A stretch of DNA of 64,000 nucleotides, from positions 2,713,501 through 2,777,500 of the forward strand of contig JAHQIY010000008.1 of NCBI GenBank assembly GCA_019054805.1. Reading direction: 5' to 3'. The translations under genes and the position numbers were made by a program. The notes beneath the pieces were generated by a model. It saw only the letters and a program-made list of their open reading frames with translations, was not told where the DNA came from and did not search any database. Every line of letters starts with the position of its first letter. Positions within the stretch are counted from its first letter, which is position 1. Below are positions 1 through 10,506 of the stretch, in pieces. Source of the stretch: Brachionus manjavacas. Its lineage: Eukaryota > Rotifera > Eurotatoria > Ploima > Brachionidae.

Positions 1-609
1 AATATCTTAATCTAAAATGAAAATTATTATTTTTGTTTTTTTTTATTCCCATTTTTTTAAACACCACTTGATTCTTAATTTAAATGCCGTGAGCAATCGA
101 CAGCCAAAAATTGTACGAGTTGTTGTTTAGCTTTTAAAAAAATAATTGAGAAAATACTTGAAATTTTTTTTTCGACTAAATTAATAAAATACTAATAAAT
201 ATCTAAATCGATATTTTTTCTCGTTTTTTTCTTTGATTTCTACAGTGACTTTATTCGCAGATTTGATTTTGGCCAATTTTAACTTAAATTACTTGGAAAA
301 TTTTCAACACTTTAAATTAATGGCAAATTGAAGTATCAAATGCAAAATTTTTAAATACTTAACGAAAAGATAATTATCAAAATGCTTAATTTTTTTTCTT
401 TTTTTAATGTATTTTTTGTTCGACATTAGCTTAGCTAATATGCATAAAATTCTTCATTTTTTTATGCTTTTAATACTAAAATAAACACTATTAAGGTTAA
501 TTGGAAAATCGATTTTCATTAGTTTTAAATTTGTCAACGAAATTTTCTTATCATCATCACATCAAAATAAAATTAAAAATTGAAATACATTTTTATCTCA
601 CTCTCGCTT
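1..609. other. A+T-rich non-coding stretch
   Basis: No open frame of interest and no repeat with a partner elsewhere in the window was seen. The stretch is homopolymeric A/T runs interrupted by ordinary unique sequence. Confidence 0.5.
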
Positions 610-705
610 AGATATTTATTTATTAATTTAAAAAATAATTTAGGCGAAGCCTTGGCCGGTTGGAATGGAGACTTAGTCCTATCATTCCGCCACATGATTG
701 ATTTT
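610..705 (-). mobile_element. Possible LINE/SINE 3' end with two hairpins
   Basis: Read on the minus strand, this unusually G+C-rich patch can form two neighbouring hairpins: GGAATG paired with CATTCC, and AGGC paired with GCCT. It then runs into an A/T tail containing AATAAATAAAT. The LINE families at 9.7 kb and 37.2 kb end in the same way, with paired stems and then a simple-repeat tail, so I read this as a severed retroposon 3' end. There is no coding sequence to confirm the family. Confidence 0.35.
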
Positions 706-1014
706 TAATACCACACAATGTAGAAAAATAAAAAAAAAATTTGAAAAAAGTTAAATTAGTTTAGGTTTAGATTTTAAATTTTTATGTTAAAAAAAATTAC
801 AATTTTCAAAAAAAGTTAAAAACTCATTATGTAAAATTTAAATAAAGTGCAAAAAAAAATTTGAATCCAAATTGAATAATGTGAAATAAGAAGAATGAAT
901 TTATGAAATTGGTGCTATTTTTAAGGAAAAGTCGAATGAAGTGTTGAATTTCTTTTGGTCATTTTGACTATAATTGTTCATATCTTCATGGATCGCTTAG
1001 ATATTGCTTAAACT

Positions 1015-1016
1015 CA

Positions 1017-1106
<90 letters not shown>
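1015..1106. repeat. (AAT)n microsatellite
   Basis: About 30 nearly perfect tandem copies of the trinucleotide AAT/ATA, with flanking unique sequence on both sides. It is the longest simple repeat in the window and probably length-polymorphic. Confidence 0.95.
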
Positions 1107-2560
1107 TTAAAAGAAATCTGAATAAATGTTGATTTTACTTAAACCAAATACTTACAAAATTGGTTAAAAATTAATAAAAATTAGTATTGTGATTTTTTTT
1201 CTGTAAAAATTATTGAAGACGCTACCACCAGTCCGTTTACCAACAACTCCCCGAAAACCCAAACCAAAAAAACAGGGTATTGGTTTTACTTATGTTTTTC
1301 ACTAATATTAATTTTAAATTATTTTATTTATTTTAAATTTAAATCTTTTGACTTGAAACTGGTCTTTTTAAAATAATGCTTTTTCATTATGGACACATAA
1401 ACTGTCCATTTATCTGTGATTTTTTCATCAAGATCATTTAAGATATGATCCCAAGGGATGGTTTTTGAAAATAAATAAAAATTCTATAAATTATTTAATG
1501 TGATGATCAAAGAATTTTTTTAAACAATTGAATACTTTCTTTCAAATTTAAAATGTATAGTTAAAAAATATTTTTCAAGTGACGTGAAAAAATGCAATCA
1601 AAATAAACACTTTCGTTATTTTTGTTTTTAACCCGTGAAACCATTCATGAAATAAATAAATGATAATGGCTCTAAATTTTTAATTTATTATTTGAAATAA
1701 ATCACTAAGTTAAAGATCAACAAGCTCCAATTTAGTTATCAATCTAATTAACTTGAAAAATAAATCAATCTTAAACATTAGTGATTTGGTTAGAGACTTT
1801 TTTGTCAAAATTTTCTCAAGCATTAAAAATTTCTTTCTCCATCTAAATAGGGTAGTCAAAAGCCAAAATGACTTTATAGTTTTTTAATTAATTCAAAATG
1901 TATGTCTAGTGGTTTAAACCATTTGCCTCGATATACTTTCTCAAATTTAATTAAAAAAATTTTGAGTTTAAGTGTTTGATTGAGATTTAATGTTCTAAAT
2001 ATAGAAAAAATTTAATTCTAAATAAGATTTGCCTACAATAATCAAAATAATTACTATGCTAAACGGATTAATTGTTTTATTCTAAAAAGAATAAGCTGAA
2101 AAAATAGATCCTTTAAATTAAAAACTTTTAATTGATATATTTAAAAACAAAATTTACAATTAATCAGTTCACTGATTTTAATAATTAAACTTAAATTTAA
2201 TACAATTTTCACAAGCTTGAATTGCTTAAAAAAATCTAATTTCTTGTTCTTCTTTTGGCTACCTTTTGAGCAAAAGGCGTCCACAAAATAAAAGACGGAA
2301 AAATTTGCTGTAAATATGGCAAATTTCATGTATGTTTGTAAATAAACAGATTTTTGAAAAATTGACAAAAAAATATTCAAATAAATCGAAAATATTAAAA
2401 CTTGATTCACACGGTGTGAAAATTAGATTGTAGTGACCAAAAGAAAAAGAATGAAGATAACTGATTTTTTAAACTTTGTTTAAAATTTAAAAATTTTAAA
2501 AAACTATTTAGATCAAAAGCCTCTTTTTGAATACCCTTTAAACAACATAACCAGTTCCTC
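1107..2560. other. Intergenic stretch without recognisable gene
   Basis: Only one feature stands out. A less A/T-rich patch at about 1219-1275 reads as a proline- and lysine-rich peptide on the plus strand, but it has no splice sites or start and cannot be assigned. The 89-codon minus-strand ORF at 2141-2410 is low-complexity A/T translation and I do not regard it as a gene. Confidence 0.5.
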
Positions 2561-2876
2561 GGGGTTGTCAAGTTCATTTCAATTCGATCGTTTCAATTCA
2601 GAAAAATTTGAATAGCTTTTTTACTAGAAGAGATAATTTAGTTCTGTAAAATACTTTATGGTTATGCAACTTTGCTTAATCCAAAAATATATGACTGCAA
2701 AAACTTTGCAATGCAATTGCACACTTGATTGGAATACTTTTTAATGGGGTGCAAAATGCAGAAAATTGCATAGTATTTTGCAGACTTATTTTACTGCATT
2801 AAGCAAATTTGCTTATAATTAAGCATTTCACAGAACTGAATTATCTCTTTTAGTAAAAAAGTTATTCTAGAAACTT
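2561..2876. mobile_element. Foldback MITE, family M9, copy A (right end lost)
   Basis: Starts with GGGGTTGTCAAGTTCATTTC and is nearly identical to the copies at 7262-7603 and 31213-31566. These elements have long terminal inverted repeats (about 80 bp) around a core rich in the words TGCAAAAT and TTGCAT. In this copy the outer part of the right terminal repeat is missing: homology stops at about 2876, inside the GTTATTC segment. No duplication can therefore be scored here. Confidence 0.85.
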
Positions 2877-3896
2877 AAACACTTAAACCTTTGGTAGCTG
2901 TCAAACTTTAATAAAATTTTTTTCAATTCTCATTTTAATTTTTATACTGATAGAACTATTGTTTAACTCATAAATTAATTAGCTTTTAACTTTATTTCTT
3001 TCTTTTAGCGTTATTTTTTTTCATTCCAAAATCCACAATTTATTATTTATGGTATTTTTACTTTAGAAAAAAAAAACTAATGTTATTAATTTATTTAAAT
3101 TGATTCAACAAAAAAAGCAATAAAAAAATCACAATTAAAAAGTTATTTTTTATCACTTAAAATTAAGTAAATTTTCGTAGTCTTACGGAAAAATTTAGGA
3201 ATAACAATTTTTTGTGACCAATTTTCAAATTAAAAATTTTGACTTTGAAAAACTCAGTGTAAGTTAATATGAAAAATAAAAAAATGAAAGCAAATTATTC
3301 AAGTTTAGTATTGTATATTTCAGCTAAATTTATAACAAATCTTTAATTAATGTTTAATTTTTTCTGATCTATTACAGTATATCAGGAAAAGATTGTTTTC
3401 CAAAAATTTGAAAATTTTGTCTAATTATTTTTAAGATTAAGAAAATTTTTGTAATTTTAAGTAATCTCAGAAAATTATTTTTTCGTAATAAATAGTTGAC
3501 ATTATTGTTTTTGTAAAACTACATAAAAGCAGACTTTAGTAAAATTTGTAGCATTCCTGTAAAAATAATCTTTTAAATTTCAAAGAATACATTTTTTTCC
3601 TTTTTTTGTTGTTCAAAAAATTTTATCTTCATTTTTACCAAATTTTTTATTGAATTTCCTTAAATTTACGTGACACCATTTTATATTTAAAGAGAGTATA
3701 GCATCTTTAATGAATAAATGAACAACATCGGCGTTGAATGAGATAATTTTCTAAAATCAACCTATCTTCGAAAAAGCAAACCATCTATTTTTAAATAAAA
3801 ATATCAAAAAACTCATTTAATATTTTAGTAAAAGCTTAATGAAGTTGCGATTGCATGGTCAGGACCATCTTTAAAGTTTTAAAATGTTCTTTATAA
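2877..3896. other. Intergenic stretch without recognisable gene
   Basis: A/T-rich sequence with long T and A runs. No coding frame, inverted repeat or repeat-family match was seen. Confidence 0.5.
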
Positions 3897-5700
3897 ATAA
3901 AATTTATTTATTTATTTGTTAACTGTACCTAGCTACAGCTCCTTCAGAATAAAAAAAAAAAAAAAAAATTAAGTTAAGTAAAATTAAAAATTAAAAAAAG
4001 TTAAGTAAAATAAAATCAAAAAAAAAAGGAAAATAAAAAAAAAAAAAAAAAAAAGTTTGTAAGAGTTAATAACCTGGAATAAAAAATAGATATATGATAA
4101 AGAGAGTTTTAGGTCATTCAGGTTTACATAGTTTAGGTTTCAGGAAAAAAAGAGGAAATTGTAAGGTAGCAATTACACAATGGAGTCGGGTATTCGATAT
4201 TTCTTGATTCGAAACCCGCTTAGTATTCATCCACCAGTCTGACAACAATGGAATGGAATTACTCAGTCCTGTCCCAACATATCTCTCACTCAACTCAAGA
4301 GGTCGATTCGAGACTGTCAGTAATTTAAGTTTATTAAAAGCCTCCTGATGCATGATGCTGGAGGGAGTTTCATATTTTAATCTGAGGATAGATCTGACTG
4401 CTGTATTCTGAATTGCTTATAGTTTTTTGAAAATGAATTCAAGCAAGGAAAAGAATAGCCTAGAATTGAACAAACTAAAGATTTATAAAGATTTCCCAAC
4501 GTTTTTTGATTAAGACCCCATTTTTTGTTTGACAGAATCTTAATTAGATTTAGCCTTGTATTGCAACGTTCTTTTATTTCGTCAACCAGTGTATTAAAAT
4601 TTAATTTAGAATCAAATTTAATACCTAGAAACTTTATTTCTTTTTGGCTTTTTATTCTATTTCCATAAATTTTTAAGTTAAGATTATCACTTTATTTCTT
4701 GTACTTAGAGAATACTACTGAACACGACTTTTCAACTGACATCTTCATTTTCCACTTAATTAGCCATTGTTCTAGCTCGTTGGTGTATTTATTTATCTTA
4801 TTTTCAAGATGCCCCTTTTTGTTGTAAATAAAAAAAGTAACTAGATCATCTGCAAAAAGAAGAGAGTATTCATTATTTGTTTTGTTTCTTTTAGGGATAT
4901 CATTAATATAAATGCTAAATAAAAGAGGACTAATAACTGAGCCTTGAGGAACATCTGCAGTTATTTGATATTCGTCGCTCAAGTTGTCATTCACATTCAC
5001 CCTAAATGTCCTTGAGTCTAAGAAGGATCTAATCCAGTTAATTAAGTATTGTGGTGGATTTATTTTTATTAATTTATAAATTAAACCTTCGTGCCAAACC
5101 CTATCAAAGGCTTTAGAAATATCAAAATAAAGGGAACAAACTCTTTTCTTTCTATTAAATGACTCAACAATTTTTTGAATCAAAAAGTAAAGATTATCGG
5201 AAGTTCTCCGATGTTTCCTAAATCCTGATTGTTCCTGGATAAGTAATAAATTTTTTTCTAAAAAATTGTAGAGTCTTGTGTAGATTATACGCTCAAGTAA
5301 CTTTCCTAGGCAACTTGTTATACTGATTGGTCTATAGTTTGAAGGATCTTGTGGAGAAGATGCATTTTTTTGAATCATAGTTATGTTCGCAGTTTTCCAT
5401 GATTTTGGAATAATACCATGTCGCAGAGATAAGTTTAAAAGTTTTGAGATTTCTATTAAGGAATTTCTTGGTAAATTTTTAAGCATTAGATTATGTATTT
5501 GGTCAGGTCCTGAGGCCGCTTCAGTCTTCAGTCTTTTTAAAGCCAGTATAAGTTCGTTTGGGCAAATAGGATCATTGAAATTACACTGATTGTAATTTTT
5601 GAGGTATTCAAAATAAAAGCTAATTATTTCATTATCTTTTTCAGTATCTATTAAATCAGAGTGAGGAGTGATAAAAATAATCCACAAAATCTTTATTTTC
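3897..5700 (-). mobile_element. LINE family A (non-LTR retrotransposon), 5'-truncated copy
   Basis: Read on the minus strand this is the reverse-transcriptase half and 3' end of a non-LTR retrotransposon. It contains the RT ORF at 4692-5810. A frame-shifted ORF2 C-terminus follows (4114-4380, containing YDTPS- and ELSERYV-type segments also found at 42.2 and 43.5 kb). The 3' untranslated region ends in the family motif GAAGGAGCTGTAGCTAGGTA and then an (AAAT)n tail at about 3897-3925. A/T runs in the 3' region look like degraded tails. The 5' endonuclease domain is absent, as is typical of incomplete target-primed insertion. Confidence 0.9.
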
Positions 5701-5810
5701 TTCTGCATTTGTGATATATTTTGTAAGCTTGGCAACTTAATAAGAATATTTTCACAGAAAAAAAAGCTTAAAAACCCTGTTAATGACACTACCACTTTGT
5801 TTGCCAACAC
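4692..5810 (-). pseudogene. Reverse transcriptase of LINE family A (truncated ORF2)
   Basis: The ORF holds most motifs of a jockey/CR1-type reverse transcriptase. In order these are a SGPDQIHN entry motif, NYRPIS, the finger segment EQSGFRKHRRTSDNL, motif A with DISKAFDRVWH, motif B with VPQGSVISPLLFSIYIND, and the catalytic FADD box in motif C, followed by the thumb. The first roughly 60 residues are probably not part of the element, because RT-like sequence begins around the segment ELILALKRLKTEA. The ORF stops shortly after the thumb (SVVFSKYKK). The natural C-terminus continues in other frames down to about 4114, so the copy is dead. It would have acted in target-primed reverse transcription of its own RNA. 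Confidence 0.9.
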
Positions 5811-6822
5811 TTAAATGTTTAAAATTGGTTCTGAAAATTGTACAGCTGTGTAATTTTAGGTGATACATTCAAAGTTTAATCAGCATGTATGAAACTCTAG
5901 GAAAAGAGTTTTAAAGTTTTTTATTTTTAATTCAGAATGTCCAAAATGACCGAATACATAGTTGAAAATTTCAACTCATGAAATCCTTTCCTGATGAAGA
6001 ATTAAAAGATGGTACTTATCGGCTCTAAAGATATTTAATAATTAGTTTTTTAATAATGAATGTCTACTTTGACAATTAGTCATGTAGCGAAATTTACACT
6101 CAAATCTGTTTCAGTATCTGTCTCGAATTTTTATTTAGAAAGCAATGAAACTTTTTAGTTATTCCTTCTTATCAAAAGTACTATAAGCATCACATGTATT
6201 TTATCTTGATTTTTCACTAATTTGAGTCTGTTGTCAACAAATTTTACATGAAATTTCTAAAATTATACTTTAAAATTTCAGCTATTGAATTAAATTCTTT
6301 TTGTATTCCTCTTAATAATTATTTTCTACAATTACAACTTCAATTTTAGAATGTTAAAAATACAGGTATTTCACACGTTTTATGAATGATGACTTTTATT
6401 AAAAAAATCAACACATTCATAAATCTTTAGGACAAAAGGTCTTGGTAAAGTAGTCATCAAAATTGTATTTATTTGGCAAAATAAAATTTTTGATCAAATT
6501 TCATTTTTCAAATTTGATCAAAAGATTTTGGAAGCGCAATAATATTTCAAAGCTTTATTTATAAACTTTTGAAAAAGGATCGCAATTTCAGAAGATGCAT
6601 TGAAATTTAATTGCACATTTAAAATGATTTGATCAAACTTAAACATTGAAATTTGATCAAAACATTTACCTAACCTTTTATTTTTTAGTTTTAAGTTTAA
6701 AAGATAGTAAGATAAAGACCCCGGACAGTTTGGAGTGATCGCTGAATATCTTTTTCAGTCCCGCGTTGAATAATAACAATAATTTTTATTAGATATAAAT
6801 TAAACATTAAATCTCACACTAA
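5811..6822. other. Intergenic stretch without recognisable gene
   Basis: No coding frame or repeat match seen. Several words of the type TTTGATCAAA recur between about 6480 and 6665, which may mark a decayed short repeat. Confidence 0.4.
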
Positions 6823-7060
6823 ATGATCTTCATTTTTTCCAATTATTTTTTATTACTTAACATGATCGTGAGATTGTTTTTGCATTCAGTGAAAGTGAAG
6901 ACTTTTTTGCTAAAATTTCAAAAAAAGTTGTGTTTCGCCTATCAATTGTCCGTTTTCCAATTATTTTCAATGAGCATCTTTTATAAAAAAATTAAAAATT
7001 TTCTAGATTTTTTGATATTCAAATTTACACAAAAAATTTCTTTGATTTTTTTTTGATTAT
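6823..7060. repeat. Interspersed repeat R1, copy 1
   Basis: About 220 bp match the segment at 32787-33010 at high identity. The shared stretch includes AGACTTTTTTGCTAAAAT, GTTGTGTTTCGCCTATCAA and CAATGAGCATCTTTTATAAA. The open frames in both copies are a by-product of the shared sequence; each differs by indels at its ends. Superfamily unknown. Related fragments of the outer part (a GGGACTTTTAAA word) occur near 9890 and 27060. Confidence 0.8.
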
Positions 7061-7261
7061 TTTTTATTTTTAAATTAAACTGAGTCAAATAAAAAGAATC
7101 GGGAATCCATCAGGCAGAATAAAGGAAAAATGAAATTTCTTTCATTCCAGGTAGTTATTATTGCGGAAAAATGATATTCCCAGGTGGTTGTTATGGAAGC
7201 CAAGCAATGTTGGACTTTTTTTGAAAAATTAAAAACAAAAATTCGGACATGGGCTTTCGAA

Positions 7262-7603
7262 GGGTTTGTGAATTTCGTTTCAATTCAGAAAAACTTGAAT
7301 AACTTTTTAACTAAAAGAGATATTTTAGTTCTCTAAAATGCTTAATTATTAGCAAATCTTCTTAATGCAGAAAATTAAGTCTGCAAAATACTCTGCAATT
7401 TTCTGCATTTTGCACCCCATTAAAAAGTATTCCAATCAAGTGTGCTATTGCATTGCAAAGTTTTTGCAGTCATATATTTTAGGATTAAGCAAAGTTGCAT
7501 AACCATAAAGTATTTTACAGAACTAAATTATCTCTTTTAGTAAAAAAGCTATTCAAATTTTTCTGAATTGAAACGATCTAATTGAAATGAACTTGACAAC
7601 CCT
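7262..7603. mobile_element. Foldback MITE, family M9, copy B, with 9-bp target duplication
   Basis: A complete copy in the opposite orientation to copies A and C. The left end is shortened within the terminal repeat. The right end reads GAACTTGACAACCCT on the plus strand. It is flanked by GCTTTCGAA (7253-7261) and GCTTTTGAA (7604-7612), a 9-bp target duplication with one substitution. It has no coding capacity. The 9-bp duplication points to a Mutator-like superfamily, which is inference from duplication length alone. Confidence 0.9.
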
Positions 7604-7936
7604 GCTTTTGAAGAAAATAAATATTTAATGATTCCTATATTTTATGTAAAGTAATGTATATTGGCAATTCAAAAATTGCCAGGCAAGAAATCTCAAAGTT
7701 AGACGCGAATTAGAATTAGATTAGCTGAGACCATCACTGAGCGCGATCTTGGTGTAATGGTGAATAACAAACTCAAATGGAATGATCAAATTGATCAAAG
7801 CTGTGTTATAAAAGCCAATAACATGTTTGATATGCTCAAGAAAACATTTGAGTTTTGGGATGCTCAATCATTTTTGCAATTTTACAAAGCAAATGTTAGA
7901 CCCGATCTTGAATACTGTGTGCCTGCTTGGAATCCT

Positions 7937-9294
7937 GGTCTGGGTTACTTTTATTACACCACGAAAATTCTTAACTTAACAAAATTATCTTTTGTTTGTG
8001 TCCAAAATATAACGAAAAAAGCAATCGTAATAAAAGTATATTTTATTTATTCAATATGTGTAATAAAAATAATTAAATATCTGATAATAGTTTTCTAAAT
8101 AAACTTAAATAAAAATCTACAAATAATAATCTACTCATCATCTGAACTTGATAATTCATCACTATCTGATTCATCTCTTGAATTCTCGTCAATTTCTTTG
8201 TCTTTTAATTTTTTTTCTAGCTTTGAGAAGTCAAGTACTTGAATCGTATACTTTACATATGTATCGATCGAAATGTCCTTATCGAGTAGCATTTTCTTTA
8301 TTTTTTTTTGATTTAACAAAAGAGCGTCTTTTATTATGTAAAGTTTCTTTCTCGGTGGAGGTCGCTCATTATTGAGTGCTCCAATATATTTCAAACTTGA
8401 CTCTACTTCTTCAGCTTTGAACTTTGCTACAACTTTGTAAATGTCAGGTCTAGCAATACTAAGATGAGAATTTAGTTTATAGTTGTACCCCTCTAAATTG
8501 TTATTCGTTCTGGGTGTATCTTTTGTATTAAAATGGTTCCACATTGCTAAATCAAACGAGCCTTCATAATAAGTCCCAACAAAATAATCCATAAACTTCT
8601 CAGTGTTTGGATTATCTGGTCTCAGCGAAAGTACTTTCTCAAAATACTCATTAACTTCATCAGTTGGGATTAATGCTAAGCTACAAACCATTTTAAACTA
8701 TTTAGTCATATTTTCGTCGTTTTGGTAATTGGTTTTGGAAGATTTTAAACCCAAATTGTTGATTTTTTTCATCAAAGACTACACAAAATGGAACAAACAA
8801 CCCTTAGACTCAATGTCAATAAAATTTCTTTAAAAGAGTTGATCGATGCTAACTCAAAGTCGGTCATAATAAATTTTGGATCAAGTACTAGATTCAATGA
8901 TTTTGATTCCGATTTGAGCAACCTTTCACTTTGCACAGCCAGTTGATACTTTTCTTATTGACTCTTTGACGTTTGAATAGATATCCATTTAGACACAAAT
9001 CGTGAGCATCATGATTAGGATTTTATTTTTCCATTACAGCTTTATTAAACCAATTTTTTGGGATATATTCGATTTTATTATCCATCATTTTTTTCCAAGT
9101 GTTAATTATTTAAATTTTTTTTCTTTAAGTGTTTGGAAGTTTCAAAAAATTAATTGTTAGAAAATGTAACAGAATACATGTGTAACAAAATTATTTTTTG
9201 AAAATTGCACTCTTTTTTTAAATATTACAAATTGTAATAAATTTCTCTTTTAAAATAGTGTAACAAAATTATCGTGACAAAAGTAACCGGGACG
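7937..9294 (-). mobile_element. FLYWCH-type MULE DNA transposon relic with TIRs and 8-bp TSD
   Basis: Terminal inverted repeats of about 21 bp share the core GGTTACTTTTRTYAC (7943-7957, and inverted at 9274-9288). The element is bounded by perfect GGAATCCT duplications at 7929-7936 and 9295-9302. It encodes, on the minus strand, an internally deleted FLYWCH/MULE transposase. The duplication is verified independently, because excision restores the host LINE reading frame. The insertion is therefore younger than the LINE. Confidence 0.92.
8131..9012 (-). pseudogene. Internally deleted FLYWCH-MULE transposase
   Basis: Reading the minus strand from about 9012, a FLYWCH-like zinc-finger segment comes first (LNGYLFKRQR, then NWLCKVKGC). 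After a frame break comes the second catalytic aspartate region of animal MULE transposases (PKFIMTDFELASINSFKEI). Stops follow, and then an open 186-codon C-terminal part (8131-8691) with the family landmarks SLALIPTDEV, YFVGTYYEG, LAMWNH and RTNNNLEGYNYKLN. The region carrying the first catalytic aspartate is missing between the zinc finger and the second one, so the protein could not have transposed the element. The tail is acidic and serine-rich. Frameshifts and at least two stops confirm decay. Confidence 0.85.
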
Positions 9295-9830
9295 GGAATC
9301 CTTATTTATAAAGGGTTATATTTCGACTAGAACAAGTACAAAGACGAGCAACGAAACTTGTCCCACAGATAAGAAGTTTGAATTATGAGTCAAGGTTAGC
9401 TAATTTAGGATTGGAAACTCTAAAAGAAAGGCGAGAGCGTGGAGATCTGATTCAATTTTATAAAATTCGAAGCAAATATAATCATGTCAAATGGCATTAT
9501 GATGCGGAATTTATGAATTCAGTTAATAATGAAAGACCAAGTGGAGGAGTAAGGGGAGCAAAGCATCGCATTCGCTCTCAGCTAACAAAATGTGAAGCAA
9601 GGCGAAACTCTCTATCTAACCGAGTAGTGAACAAATGGAATGTGCTGCCAACGTCAGTTGTCACAGCAAGTTCGATTAACCAGTTCAAAAACAGATTGGA
9701 TAATGTCCGTAAAAATAATAAAAAATGAAAAGTCTACTATAGTGGGACTACTTTAGTCTTCCTGCTTTGTCATTTTAGATTAACTAAATTGGCCGTAGAT
9801 TATTAACAATTATTATTATGATTCCTGATT

Positions 9831-10042
9831 TTCACACTTTAAATAAAAATTCCGGACTTGGTCTTTTTTTAATGACTTGAACTTTATTTTGGGACTTTTA
9901 AACAACTCAGTTTTTTTATCATAATTCTACTCAAAATTCTTAAGTTCAATCATTAAGAAATGATTCAAGAAATTTAAGCTATGATTTTAGTAATAGAGAT
10001 TCAATACCAAAAAAATTAAAGGAAAAAATCATTTGGATATTT
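9831..10042. other. Short intergenic segment
   Basis: A/T-rich. It contains a fragment (about 9880-9925) with TTTGGGACTTTTAAA-type words also seen at the edge of repeat R1 (33005) and at about 27060. Confidence 0.35.
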
Positions 10043-10294
10043 TTACTCGGAATCAATTAATAGCTTTGTGATCAAGAAATCAATCATGATATTTTCGTCA
10101 TTTGAGCCTTCAATTGCATTGTATTTAATTTTAACCTGAAAAACTCATTAGATTAGAAAAAAACTTAGATTGGTTCAATAATTGAAGTAGATTTACTTAC
10201 ACTTATTATTGGAAAGAGAATTTTTTTCACCTCCTTATTATTGACCGATTTTGCTAAGTGTTTTAACTTTCCAAAACTTAAATGAAATGCGGAT
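10043..10294 (-). CDS. Two terminal exons of an unidentified gene (or alternative bark 3' exons)
   Basis: On the minus strand a 94-nt exon (10294-10201) is preceded by an AAG acceptor and followed by a textbook GTAAGT donor. After a 65-nt intron ending in TTTTTCAG comes a 93-nt exon (10135-10043). Translated in phase they give a basic then acidic peptide containing FGKLKHLAKSVNN, VKKILFPIIS and NAIEGSNDENIMIDFL, ending at TAA. The codon content is clearly less A/T-random than the surroundings. I do not recognise the protein. It lies about 200 bp beyond the bark stop codon in the same orientation, so it could be a small downstream gene or alternatively spliced 3' exons of bark. No upstream exon could be placed with confidence between 10296 and 10506. 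Confidence 0.4.
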
Positions 10295-10506
10295 CTTAAT
10301 TAATTTAATGTTATATATATTTTAAAATTCAGAATCATTATGATCATTAAACACCAGAAAACATCTAAAAATTTGATCTTGTCTAAAATTTATTTTTTAA
10401 AAACAAAAATATTAAAAAAACTAATTACAATTTTTCTTTATATTTAAAATAAATTAATCAAAAAAATGCTTAATACTTTAAAAAAAAATGAGATAGATAA
10501 ATTCAT

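Larger units (their letters stand above)
7650..9830 (+). mobile_element. LINE family B fragment, split by a MULE insertion
   Basis: Two pieces of one LINE ORF2 C-terminal region lie on the plus strand. The left piece (about 7650-7936) carries the ERDLGVMVNNKLKW and VRPDLEYCVPAWNP signature that follows the RT domain in CR1/jockey-like elements. The right piece (9295-9728) continues with LEQVQRRATKLV, NYESRLANLGLETL, RRERGDLIQFYKI and the terminal NKWNVLPTSVV segment. Deleting 7937-9294 plus one copy of the 8-bp GGAATCCT rejoins both pieces in one frame (WNP then YL), apart from one stop codon. The 3' UTR forms a GACTA/TAGTC hairpin at about 9750 before an ATT-rich tail. Confidence 0.9.

Noticed and set aside
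1015-1106. CRISPR-like or satellite array
   Set aside because: It is a plain trinucleotide microsatellite without spacers. No CRISPR-type repeat-spacer pattern exists in the window.
2141-2410. 89-codon minus-strand ORF
   Set aside because: Composition is what A/T-rich DNA gives by chance (Phe, Ile, Leu, Lys, Asn), with no domain or splice context.
6823-7056. 77-codon plus-strand ORF, and the similar ORF at 32820-33035
   Set aside because: Both lie in interspersed repeat R1. The similarity is nucleotide-level repeat identity, with indels that break the frame between copies.
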